Part shown: positions 10,885 to 22,577 of the stretch, piece after piece
Layout of the letters: each line of letters starts with the position of its first letter
Position numbering within the stretch: position 1 is the stretch's first letter
Source: Plecoglossus altivelis
Lineage: Eukaryota; Chordata; Actinopteri; Osmeriformes; Plecoglossidae
Length of the DNA stretch: 64,000 nt
Assembly (NCBI GenBank): GCA_036571765.1
Contig: BROE01000003.1
Span: forward strand, 6,610,336-6,674,335
Direction of reading: 5' to 3'
Program-made: the position numbers and the translations under genes
The notes under the pieces: model-generated
Databases searched by the model: none
What the model saw: only the letters and a program-made list of their open reading frames with translations
Told to the model about the DNA's origin: nothing

Positions 10885-13079
10885 GCGGAAGAAAATGGAT
10901 GGATGGATGGATGTTTATTTGGTTTTTGGTTCAGAGGCGGTTAATCTTGTCAGTCTAATTTACCTTGAATGAGATGAGAACAATCACAAACCTGTTGGTA
11001 CTTCAGACTAAGTATGGGTGACAGTCTTCCATGACTGAGACCTGAAATTTAGTTTATTATCCTCAAGCTTGAAGTTAAGATGGGACCTCTTCATCTGTTC
11101 TCCCTCAAACCTAACTCAGGGTTCAATGTCTACCTGTCAATGTTCACGAAGTAGAGCCAAGAGGTTGTATGACCTGAACCCACCCACTGCCCCCTTCAGC
11201 CCTCCCCCCAGCCTTCCTCCTGCCTCAGCCTCAGCCCCCTGGTGTTTAACTGATTACATCCAGGTTACCCCTCTCATCCAGCCTTCATGTGAGCACGTCA
11301 GAGCCTCTGAAGTCACTGAACATATGCAAGTCAAGGTCAATATCAATGGAACACAGAATCTATACACTCTCATATCTCTCGGAGCGACACCCTAATATGG
11401 CCACTGAATCACTGGGTGATAATACAGATCAAAACTGCTGTTTAGAAAGCCTTCGGTTTTTGAAAGACAGATAAAGGGAAGGAAGAAGGTAGGGTGGGTG
11501 GAATGGTTTGATGAATTGGGGATTGGGGGTTGTTGTTTTATCTTTCTTTTTCTGATCAAACATTATTGTTGAAGTCGATTTTGTCGTAGCACAAGAAAGC
11601 AGTAACTTTTTGAACTGCGGCTTGTATTGGAGTCAGGGTGGAGATGTGGAGGTCCACATGATGGATGGACAGATGGAGGGGGGGTTCACACTCCAACAGC
11701 TCTCCACAGAAAGCACGGAGGCTGCGGCTGTTCAGGTCAATCCCTTCTGACAGGCAGTGTCAATCAGCCCTTTGGCCCTACCCCCTCAACCAGCAGGTTC
11801 TCAGAAAAGAGCTTTGTTGTTGACAAGGTGAGATTACAGTGGTGGCGATCCACATGCAGAACCATGACTGTGACACACACACACACACTTGGACTTTTTA
11901 AGTCTCCGAGGGGCAGCGTGAATTGGATAGCACTAAGAATGTGTGTTATCAGAAGGGGGTCAGAGTTTGTATCAGGCTCATTTAGGTCTGTAAGACTGTC
12001 AGATCCACACAGAGGATCCCAGAACGCTGCCCCATGATGGGACCCTTGCAAATTTCCAATCCCAGTCCTGCCCTGATGATGTCATCCACAGCTACGCTCT
12101 TACATTCTCATAGACACCGTGCCCAAATTGCTGACAGGGAACTGAAATTTACTTAACATTATGGAAGAAGACAGAGACATTTATGGAGATTGAATGTGAG
12201 ATAGAGTTAGAGTGAGAAAGAAAAGGGGAGGAACAGATTGATACATGGGTAAGAGGGTGGATGGAAGATAGAGATGTGTGAGGTAGAGATGGAGAGGGCT
12301 TTAGTTTATCTTGAGAGAGGGGCATGGGCTAGGGAGATAGAAAGGGGTGGAGTTAGTTGTTAGTTAGATAGAGTGGGCAGAGTTAGGGTGGGTGTTGGCA
12401 AGATGGACAGGGGTGGGGGTAGATATGTAGAGAAGGACTGGAGGTAAATAGATAGAGAGAGCTGGGGGTACAGAGATAAAGAGGAGTGAATTTAGAGATA
12501 GAGAAGGATGGGGCGGGTGGGTGGTGGCAAGCTAGAAAGAGGTGGGGGTAGAGAGATAGAAATGGGTGGGGGCTGTGATCCTAAACAGGCGTCTCTTTCT
12601 TTCAGGGCTGTGCCGTCCCAGTGCAGGCTGGGAGTCGCTGCTCACATCCCCGGAAAATTCAAGAGGAGAAAAAGTTTATGGAAGCGAGTAGTGCATTCAG
12701 GCTAGCTCCCAGGCTTTTCAGGGCGCTGGGGGTGACGGGCTATAAGGGGGCAGTGAAGCATGCGCTGGGAATGATCTCTCCACTGCTCTGCTACCTGGGA
12801 CCACAACCTCAAGTGCAGCTGAGATCCCCTCTCATTGAGCCAGGGGACAATAGGCCAGGGACAGGAACAATCCTGAGGAGTCTATCATTCTGTGTGGTGT
12901 TATCTTAGGGGCTGAATGAGGGCCCTGCTCCCCCTTCCTGCCCTGCAGTCAGGCTGTGTTCAGGAACCAGTGGAAGTCTCCAGGTCCTTTCAGGGGCTCT
13001 CAACAGGTTCACAAGGGCAAGAAGTGCAGTATATTAAAAAAGGGAGGGTATAATAACTTCACTTGACTGAAGCTAACGA

Positions 13080-13081
<2 letters not shown>

Positions 13082-13130
<49 letters not shown>
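13082..13130. repeat. (GT)n microsatellite
   Basis: About 24 uninterrupted GT dinucleotides. Confidence 0.97.
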
Positions 13131-13133
<3 letters not shown>

Positions 13134-13587
13134 CCAACCATACAAAAATAAAAATGTTTGTTTTTTATTCCCCAAAATCCAAACCCCCAAACCCCAAACA
13201 ACTATTTACCTAATGGGATTTAATGGGAGAAATAAAGACGTAATTTAATTAAATAAACAGTTTAAATTGTGTTTTGGGACGTTTAGATTTTGTAAGTGTA
13301 TGGACTTTATTTTTGGACAATTACTAAATATTAAATATAGTACTATGATTTAAATTAATTTCTTATAACAGTACTTCATTAATGTGTTTCCCTCTGCAGT
13401 GTGTTTGTGTTTTACTCAGCATTATGGATATGTGTTTTTTCCCTGCAGTGTGTGTATTTTTTTCTTGCAGTGTGTGTGTGTTTCACTCAGCAGTGTGTGT
13501 GTGTCTGGTCGTAAAGCTGTTCCTGGCTGACCACCACCAGAGCTCTAAACTCACACCTCCTTCTGCTCTGAGCATGTTTGTGTGGAT

Positions 13588-13636
13588 CTATGTGTGTCCA
13601 TGTGTGTGTCCATGTGTGTGTCCATGTGTGTGTCCA

Positions 13637-13675
<39 letters not shown>

Positions 13676-13693
13676 GTGTGTATATGTGTGTGC
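13588..13693. repeat. Compound minisatellite: (GTGTGTCCAT)n, (GT)n, (TATATGTGTG)n
   Basis: Several copies of a 10-bp GTGTGTCCAT unit lead into a pure GT run and then copies of a TATATGTGTG unit. Open frames on both strands are repeat artefacts. Confidence 0.9.
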
Positions 13694-14505
13694 TCTCCCT
13701 CCTCGCCACGCTGCCAGCCCCTGACTGTGGGAAAGGGAATAGCATGACTTATCTAAACATATGGTTCCCCAATTCAGCCCTCTGTGTCTTGGCTCTGTTG
13801 CATCTGGTACCATCTCAGTGAGTTAGAGATGCCACACAGGGCTGTGACGAGGAAGCACAACACTGTTGTTACAAACCCATGGGACACGTTTCTCACCTCA
13901 TTAAACACTGGCCTGCATGACCAATCCGGTTTTGTCGTTGTCGTCAGGTCATTATGCTCTAATTTTCTTGAGTAGTTATTCAGCCGTCACTGGGGCGGTG
14001 GTGGTGGAAGGGGGAGGTGGAAGGGACAGGGAGAGGTAGAAGGAACTGGAGGGTGGTGGAAGGGACAAGGATGGCAACAGCACTGAGGAAGAGGTCCATC
14101 TCTCCATGATAACTGATTTAACACAAGAAGGAAGAATATTGTATAGCTTGGAGATGAGTTAGAGACTGGGAGAGACTGTATTTGTGCTTCAGGGAGACTG
14201 AGTGGGAAATTTGAGACGGGCTTGGTGAGATTGAACTCCAGAAGACCAGAAGAAGACTTCCCGTGACTCACATGTTGACTTGCAGTCAGCAATTATTCAC
14301 ATCAACCAATTGATATGAATTGAGCAATTAGCAAATAGTCTAAATCAAAAACGGTGTGATCTTCTTTTCTGCCAACCCAGTTCCATACCTCAGTGCTGAT
14401 GGGGCTGGCTGGCAGAGGTCTTGATGGAGCGCTTAGCCACAAAGAGCACAAGATCCACCTGATCTCTTTGTGTCTCTTAGCCCACAAGTCTTTCCTGCAC
14501 TCACA

Positions 14506-14546
14506 CACGCACACACGCACACACACACACACTCTCTCTCTCTCTC

Positions 14547-14614
<68 letters not shown>
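14506..14614. repeat. (CA)n with an internal (CT)n run
   Basis: CA repeats are interrupted by about seven CT dinucleotides near 14,532-14,546 and then by a long pure CA run. Confidence 0.95.
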
Positions 14615-14618
<4 letters not shown>

Positions 14619-15873
14619 TGGCAGACACACCATGTAATACCACATTTACCACATTTAGAGGGAGACCATAGAATGGACCTCAGTTGGTCAGTATGAAGAC
14701 TGATGGAGCACAAGGATAATAGTTAGGATTCATGCTTAATATGACACAGCCAGTCAGGTCTCTACTGTGTCTAAAGGGCTATTGGCCCACATGAGGTGTG
14801 TGAATGGAAGCTGGGACAGCTTTCTGTAGTGATAACAGAGTAGGTATAAGAACAACAAACAAGTATGATCAAGTCATCCCTGTTTGTAGTGTCTATGTCT
14901 TCTCAGGTCTCTCTCTCTCAAGCTCCCTCTTAGGGTTGCTTACTAAGTTATAATACCTAAATTTACGCTTGGCTGGAGGTTAGGTTACCCAACAAAAGTT
15001 TGGTATTTCATAATAGATGTAACGTGTTGTGTTTCTTCTGTGAGTAAGATTAAACAGTGTTGTTGGAGTTCAAGATAGTAGAGTTCAATATAGTGGGGCT
15101 TCATCTTTGTAATCACAGACATTTTCGTTGAAATCTGAGCCTGAAACAGTGTCAGTAACTGTGATTTTAGAGTGGTAGGTGGTTAATTTATGAGGTCTTC
15201 CACTTGATTTGTGAAGACCTCAGAAAGACCAAAGCATCCGTCCATGCAGTGAGACAAGTGTGAGTGAAAGAGAACGAAAGAACAAAACGGGTATGGTCCA
15301 CTGAGGTTTACTCTGCAAGACGCCCACTGACACCCAGAGAAAAGTCTTTGTTTTAAAATGAACTTCCCTGAGTGAATGATCACTTCACTCCCACCCACCC
15401 ATTGCGCGCATGCACGCCTGCACACACACATGCACACACAAACACACTTCACCACAGAAAATGCATGCATGCGCACACACACACACACACGTATGTTCTT
15501 AATCAAATGTACATTTACCAGTCGCTGGCCCAATTCAGAGCAGACATCTGCTCTCTGGCTCTCAGTCAGTGTGGTGGAGGAGTTCAAAGACCCCAGTTCA
15601 TTAGCACTGTCAGCTTAACACCCAGACGGCAGCGCGCTGAAACAGGGATACAATACAGGACAATGAGCAGCTCATTGAGCAGTGATTTATCATGAGGGGA
15701 AAGGCCCGTTTAACCCCAGAGCTGCTGGGGCTCCTCCTCAACTCAAAGAGCTTATTGTCGTCTCCCCAGGGGGCTCACCGACTGAAAGGAGAAAAGATGA
15801 TCTAGTTAAAGTCAAATTAATTTCTTTTAAAATCACTATAAATGGAGGGTTTTCTGTGTGGGTGAGAAGGGGG

Positions 15874-15875
<2 letters not shown>

Positions 15876-15927
<52 letters not shown>
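15876..15927. repeat. (AG)n microsatellite
   Basis: About 26 AG dinucleotides followed by a purine-rich shoulder to about 15,990. Confidence 0.97.
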
Positions 15928-15931
<4 letters not shown>

Positions 15932-17788
15932 GTGTAGAGAGAGGGAGAGAGAATAGGGGGATGGAGGGGGGAAAAGAAAAAAAGTGAAAGAGGGAAGGAC
16001 GTACAGTGTGGCATGAGGAGCACACAAACTCAGGTTTACGTATTTGTTTTTGAATCTGAATGCTTTGGAGTGTGTCCAATAATGTTTTTGTTCCTCTTCT
16101 GTTCCTTCCCTTCCTTTGATTCAATTTTTGGATATTCATGTATTTAGCACATTCATTTACCCAAAGAGTATCTTGTACAATACAAGACTATTACAGTGTA
16201 AAATAAGAGTGTTCAAACAGGATGAGAAAGTACTACTGTGATCAGCTAGGATGTGTTGGTGGTGAGTATATAGGGTTCCCTAAAGTCTGTATCTGCTTCC
16301 AGAGCTTACGTCTCCAGCAAAAGTAACTCTGGCAAGTCAGGGCAGATAATGCGTCTCCCGTGGTTGGTAAACAGTTTTTTAAACAATGTATTGAATCAAA
16401 ATGTACGAGAGGAGAAAAGACAGGGTCAGCGTGGAGTTGTGAACAGCTGGTGGTTTGTTAAAAACCAGAAGGCTGCTTTCTTTAGAGCAGCCTCCTGGTG
16501 ATGCACACTCCCCTTTTCCTCCTCCTCCTCCCTCCATCCTCCCTCCATCCCAGCCTAACAAGCCTCTGCTTAGTCACACCACCTGCCTGAACCATTCTTC
16601 ACTCCCAGTTCTGCCCTGACAGGGAGAGCAGACGGGGCCCAGCCCCTGCGCCTAACCCTCATCCCAGACCATCAACTTAGACCCCCAGAATTCAGCCCTG
16701 AGCCTGTCCTGCAGACATCAGTCACCAACCCAAACCAGCCCCCTACTTCCAAAACACCAACCCAGCCCCCACACTATATATCGCAGATACCTAAAATTGG
16801 ATGTCCAGACATCGACTCCTCCCGAGCCCCAACCCCTTAGAACCCAATTCCCCCCTAGGGAGGCCAGGGGTCAGAGCCCTCAATGAAGTGGTTAATGTTA
16901 CTGTGATTATGTCGGAGAACAGTCACTGTGCAGCCATCACACTGTCATCCCACAGACAGAGGACACAGGCTGGTGATGCAGCTTCACACATTAATCACCA
17001 CCAGTAAAAATTGTATCTCTCTAAATCTGAGCGCACACACATAAGCGCAGACATGTGTGCATGTATATACACACAGACTTACGTATGTGCACCCTTACAG
17101 ACACACACTTTTGCACATAAACTCGAACACGATTTACTTTAATTTACTACTGAGCGTTCTACATAGCAGTTGTTCTTGGCAGATTTTTCTTCTTCAGAAG
17201 GTAATGCATTAGTCTAGGAAGAAGCATGTCTTATTTGTCCTGGCAAATGTTTTCTCGTCACAACCAACCATTCTTTTTATTTGTCTTGCTTTCACTTATG
17301 ACAAGGAGTTTAGTTTATACTCCTCGTAATTTGATTTCAAGTATATGATACAGGATTCCGATCCAAGCTAAAAGGGAAACGTTCCTCCATAATGTTCTGT
17401 TCATGCTAAATTTGAACCATGTCAGTCCTCTCTAAAGATGCTTTCTGATGCTGAGATTAGTTATCAGATAATCCAAGACAATGTGAAAAACTGGGTTTTG
17501 GAAGAGTTCATAGACTTTAATTATCTGTGGCTAGCTGGAAGCAGAATGTGTGGTCCGAATGGATCCGACCCTCAAGTATCACTTGAAACACACAGCCTTT
17601 CTGCCTCTCTAGTAATGCTGCAAGTCCACCAGGAACACTAAGTCTTCAAGCCACTAACACTAAGTCTCCAAACCACTTGCTTTGTAGAGGGCTCTACTGC
17701 TAAGGTCAGTGGGACTACAGAGGATTTGAGGGGTTGAGGTCTTGCTACAAAAAGACCTCTACCGCCACATAGTCTCTCTCACAAACAT

Positions 17789-17803
17789 CAACACACACAC
17801 ACA

Positions 17804-17874
<71 letters not shown>

Positions 17875-17881
17875 ACACACA
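17789..17881. repeat. (CA)n microsatellite
   Basis: A CA run of about 93 bp with isolated CATA interruptions near each end. Confidence 0.97.
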
Positions 17882-18092
17882 ATTAAAATGTAGCAGGGCA
17901 CCCATCCATAAGGAAAAAAAGCCTGGAACCTAGTAGTAAAACATATAGAAGTAGCTAGGCCTCACTAACTACTAAGCAAACAGACCAAAGTAATGGATTC
18001 TCCTGTCTTCCCCACCCCTCTATCACTCTGCTCCTGTAGATTCACACCCAGACCTGCTCCTGTAATCCCTTGGACACAAACACATGTCACAC

Positions 18093-18143
18093 TCCCTCCC
18101 TCCCTCCCTCCCACACACACACACACACGCACGCACGCACGCA

Positions 18144-18192
<49 letters not shown>
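18093..18192. repeat. Compound (CCCT)n-(CA)n-(CGCA)n-(CA)n repeat
   Basis: Four repeat types abut: CCCT tetranucleotides, CA, CGCA tetranucleotides (about 18,127-18,147), then CA again. Confidence 0.95.
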
Positions 18193-18194
<2 letters not shown>

Positions 18195-19171
18195 ACACAT
18201 CAGCTTTCTCTCACATATGTACATACACAAACTCTCTCTCTATCGCACTCTAGTGTGATAGAGAGAGAGTTTGTCCCTGCATAGTGAAGCAGGGGTATGA
18301 GAGAAAATGAAAATGTGTTCTTTTAGCTGAAAACAAATTAGCAAGACAAGCGCTTCTTAAATTGTTTTGTGTGACTCAAAGAAGTAATTACACTAATCTG
18401 GGCCTTATAACAAAAGAACCATTTAAGTGGACTTGTGAGAAAACCAAATACACATATTGCCTGAAAGGCTTTGGCCACAGGGAGGTGGTGAGCTCCATGC
18501 CAATGTGCAGCTTTAACAAGCAGCTTGTCTTACCTCCTGGGAAAATAGTTATAGAAGGAATATGAGACATTTCTCTAAGCAGACTTTCAAAATAAAGTTA
18601 GTATGAAGCATCAAGGATCGATACATTTTCCATTATTTTTCTTGTCTTGATGTATCTGCTAACGCAACCTCTGCTTGATCATTCTTTTGTGATCATTTGC
18701 AAATGTTTTTAGGAAAAGCAGTACAGAATACTGAGTCAGGGAATACAGAGCTCTGATGTCAGGAAGCAGCTTGGCCTGACAGAGCAGTCCAGCAGTTAAT
18801 GTGTGACATTGCACTTTCCCACTTTCCCCTTCTCTGCTAAAGGACTAGTCACTAAACAGCAGACGTCACAGATTACACCTTTCAATTACAATTGAATAAT
18901 TATAGCATCATATTCTGTTAACCTCATGAATTCTAACAGCCTTATTCAATGTCCTGGTTGGCTGTTTTCAGCTGATTGACCCGGAGGAAGTATATCCAGG
19001 AGTTTGGTAGAGAAGAGATTCAGTTGGAGAAGGTTGTGAATTGAATTTTCATATTCATTGTGAATGGACTAAAGGACAGACAAATGTATTTGTTTAACAG
19101 TATGGTTACATTGCTTTATTTCTAAATTTGCTAAAATCATATGTACATTTTTATAATGTGGTTTTCTGTTT

Positions 19172-19266
19172 ATTGACCAATGATGGAATCCTTGTCGCCC
19201 TTCGAGGCAACTGTTGTTGTGATTTTGGGCGTTACAAAAATAAATTGAATTGAATTGAATTGAATT
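19172..19266 (+). mobile_element. Short retroelement 3' end with (TTGAA)n tail, copy 1
   Basis: A unit of about 95 bp starts at TTGACCAATGATGG and ends in ATAAATTGAATTGAATTGAATTGAATT. The pentamer tail is the kind that ends teleost CR1/L2/Rex-type non-LTR elements. It is identical over about 92 bp, tail included, to the minus-strand copy at 58,260-58,351, and both copies start at the same base. Confidence 0.75.
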
Positions 19267-20386
19267 TCAATTTCCCTTCCTGACTATTTCTAATCCACTC
19301 CCATACATGTCAGTATATATTGTATTCTTACGCAGTACAATGAATAAGTTCATGTTTGTATCTGGTGACATTTCATTTCATTGTGTTAGTTTGTGGCAGA
19401 ATCTTGGCCCCCTTAACAAATCATTTATGATGTCCTCATCCGATCCTTTACAGACTCAGCAGACCTGAGGATCCCCAGGTCAACTATGTCATCTTCTACA
19501 GCTGTGTGTCTGCGCCTTGTTGTTCACTGTGATTACTGCCCTCACACTAGAACAATACCTCAGTACTTCTAGTTAAGGTCCATTAGAGGCGCCATGCATG
19601 ACTGCTCCGTCTTTCTGGAAAGACCCAGACTCAGACCAGTAGGGTGCGTCAGTGGATTCATTTGGAGGGTCTGGCTCTAGTTCTCTGCATTTCTTATTTT
19701 CTTTCTGTTTCCCTTTCTCTTACTCACTAATTGCATGTTATTAATGCTCACTAGTTGCATGTGATATTAATCATTTTAATGCTGTGAGTATGATATAGAA
19801 TGATTCTGTTTTTGCTGAACCAGTTAGTTATGTCAGTCCAAAACTACACAAACATTGCATTGCATTCATGTTAACAAGTGGGACACAAGGAACATAAATA
19901 AACAAAATAAGAATTATGCTTTATGTGTCTGTAAATGCAGATTTCCACCATAATCACAGACAAGTACACCTGAGTCAGTCATGTAGCCAAGATTGTTCAT
20001 TGTGCTTTTGGATCTTCCAGCTACACCCAACATGTTCTTAGCTTGTAATATCCTCCAGCACTGACAACAATACGTGTAACAAGGTATCTTTATTTTTCAT
20101 TTATTTGCTATTTTATTCAAATAAATTTGAATAAAAAGAATGTTGCATTGATCATATTAGCATCCAATTTCAATGTACATGCACAATGACATTCTCTTCA
20201 GATTCTACATATTCTATATTGCATGTAACCTTGACTAAAGAAATTCTCCTGACAAGGATTAGAGACTGCCTTGGGCCAGTGACAATAACCAGGGACTAGG
20301 ACCAGAGACTAGGGCAACAGCCTGATCAAGACCAAGCATGCCCTCTGCTGACAGACACCTAGAAGCAACTAACCCTACTGTATAAG

Positions 20387-20530
20387 AAAAATTTTGATCG
20401 ATTGAAACAATGTCCACACTTGTCACACATGTAGGGTTGGACATTATTCTGAATTCTCATGTGCTTGTAGCCATAATAGTGGAAAGCTACACACTTTGAG
20501 CAGCAATAGGGCCTCTGTTCTGTGAGCTTT
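20387..20530 (-). pseudogene. C2H2 zinc-finger gene relic
   Basis: The minus strand reads without a stop through two degenerate zinc-finger modules joined by a linker-like sequence. The first is RPYCCSKCVAFHYYGYKHMR and the second QPYMCDKCGHCFNRSKFF. The second keeps the CxxCGxxF pattern. The first has lost about three residues and its last histidine is glutamine. A weaker plus-strand resemblance to a finger (CxxTCGK, then SFHISRH after a frameshift) lies at about 20,675-20,745. No start, splice structure or intact domain remains, so this looks like a fragment of a zinc-finger gene or retrocopy. The parent is not identifiable. Confidence 0.5.
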
Positions 20531-21194
20531 TGAAAGCAAAAAAAGCTAAACTGTTAACCCTAACCTTGATTTGAGCAAGCACAGTGAGCCTGGGTAGGTC
20601 AATTCGACAGGTCTTATAGAATCAAAGTTAGAATATGGTTTGTCATTCATTCCCATGCACCCTGTAGACACACGGCTGAATGTGATGCAACATGTGGGAA
20701 AGAAGCCATTTCACACTAGTTTCCACATATCCAGACACCCTTCCCAAACTAGGAGCATTGTACAACGCAACCTGGGAAAAATCCAATTCACTCATTTGAA
20801 GATTCCCCCCATAGTCTCAAATAGTCACAGCTCCTTGTTGTTAACGTTTTTAGTCTGTTTTGTTCTCTTGGTTTGGGGGGGAGGGGTGAAAGAACAACAC
20901 AAGCCTGGCCATTGTAGTCTATCCACCTCCATTCTCCTCAAGTAACGCCTTTAAGAGCTGTGTGGAAATCTCAACAGTCTCTGGTTGGCCAGCTTTCTTT
21001 AGTGGGGTGCCACCTATTTGAAGCTCATAAAACAATATTTAGGTTTGATTCTGTGCTGTGTGCGTGTCAGCCTTCTGAAAGGGCTCTATTGATGCAGGGT
21101 TAAGTTGTGGCGTGGGGCAAAGGGGCTGGGCTGTCAGCGCCTCAGAGCAGGCCGGAACAGGAGGGGTGCTGGCGTCCTCTTGCTTGGGGTTAGC

Positions 21195-21276
21195 ATTGAT
21201 GCTGGTTTAACTGCATAATGGGATTGAAACCGAGCCACGGTATTTATGTCGCTTCAAATTTCATCAGACGGGCAGT
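21195..21276. other. Diverged duplicate block B, candidate non-coding element
   Basis: This is the partner of 1,690-1,785, in the same orientation, about 0.5 kb beyond the inferred ckap5 3' end. It shares the ATTGATG start, the TAATNGGATTGAAA core, the AGCCACGGTA phrase and the GGCAGTG end. The flanks (roughly 21,060-21,340) are also non-repetitive and may belong to the same element. Confidence 0.55.
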
Positions 21277-21719
21277 GTGAATAAGAGTCGGCGGTACCGC
21301 AGTTTAATCCAAAACTAAAGCCAAAATAATTAGGGGGCTTGGCCTAATCCCCTGTGGACTCTCTGGGGTCTGTGGAGTCGAATACAGGAAGAAGCCCAGG
21401 ATTTCTGTTGGCAGGCCACCAAAACCCAAGCATTTGAATGGACCAATCAGGTGGAGGCTGAGGCGAGTGACCGAGTGGCAGGACCTATAGTTGGGATTAG
21501 GAAAAGTCTGTGTTCGGTGAATAGAGAATGAGGATGAGTGGTGGATAGCAGTGGGCTACATAAAAATAACATGGTACATAAAATATATCCCTTTAAATTA
21601 TGATCCATCTTTTTTCATTAAAAAGTTTACATGTTAAGTCATGATGTTTCTTGAGACAAGCACTGTACAGACGAGAACATGACGGTACACATACTGGTAG
21701 TTTGTTAAAAAAAAAAAAC

Positions 21720-21725
21720 TTTATT
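21720..21725 (-). terminator. ckap5: Probable ckap5 poly(A) signal
   Basis: AATAAA on the minus strand about 850 bp beyond the ckap5 stop codon, followed by a T-rich run. The distance suits a typical 3' UTR (about 21,710-22,577). Cleavage there is inferred. Confidence 0.6.
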
Positions 21726-22577
21726 GCCATTTTCACTATTAATTATACAGTCAAACTCAAGGCTAACAGCTTAAGACTACTTCCATTTTAATTAATACAA
21801 AACAATGCATCAGAATTAGCTACAATACGCCAGATGTCGGAATTATTAAACCAGAGATTTAATAAGTCTGGAGTAATGCGAAATCTATTTACAAAAAAAA
21901 ACACATCAATTACTTCATGCCATCTGGAACAGAAAAGATCCTTCAAGTTTATGTTGACGAGAACTTCAATGTAAAAATCAGCAGAGTGAAGTAGAAGGTG
22001 ACAGGCTAAGAGGCCAGGAGATTAGACAAAGAGACCATGTTGAAAACATGGATGACTAAAACCCCTAACAAAGAAGAGCTTTAAGTTACACACATTCTTA
22101 CAGCATTCTGCACGTAGAAACTGTACTCTGAAACCCTAACAGGACACATAAAAGCTTGAGTGGTTAGCGACCATTTGTATATACAAACATATTGTGCCAC
22201 AATACTAAACAAAGTAGTCAACTTATATTTTTATACAATTAGACCCTTGTTCAAATTTTTTTCTCAATTTTCTGAATGTATACACATTGTGAGCACTGAG
22301 AAGAGAGCCTGGGTGAGAGCAGGATGTTAAATGGGCAGGGGAAAAGGGTGAGATTACATGGGAAACTACAGAGGCAGAAGACCCAGACCTTATATGTATC
22401 CCAAATATGAGATGAGAACTTGTGGTACAATTGATTTTTAGTGCACTCCATTACCATCATTTTGAACTTGACCAGCTACATGAATCGAATTCACCCCAAG
22501 CTAGATGGACATATTTCCTGTACATATTAGAGCCAGGCCTCTGTTACAGTGTGTTAATTTGGTACACCAAAGCAGGC

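Larger units (their letters stand above)
8652..10924 (+). mobile_element. RTE-clade LINE, 5'-inverted (twin-primed) copy
   Basis: A non-LTR retrotransposon insertion bounded by a perfect 13-bp target-site duplication, TGTTTATTTGGTT, at 8,652-8,664 and 10,912-10,924. The 3' end is a very short UTR ending in GGATGGATGG-type tetranucleotide repeats (about 10,895-10,911), which is the tail style of RTE elements such as Rex3 and Expander. The element is cut near the end of its endonuclease domain, and that 5' part (8,662 to about 9,495) lies inverted relative to the 3' part (about 9,496-10,911). CTCTTCAAC occurs at both internal edges (minus strand 8,662-8,670; plus strand 9,496-9,504), as expected for twin priming with microhomology. 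Family assignment is from remembered protein and tail features. Confidence 0.85.
10925..21719. other. Gene-poor intergenic region between the LINE and the ckap5 3' end
   Basis: No functional gene could be supported. The region contains six large microsatellites, a short retroelement tail, a zinc-finger relic and block B of the duplicated non-coding pair. Complex, non-repetitive stretches such as 12,590-12,900 and 15,680-15,870 may be conserved regulatory DNA but carry no recognisable signature. A non-coding RNA gene here cannot be excluded from sequence alone. Confidence 0.65.
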
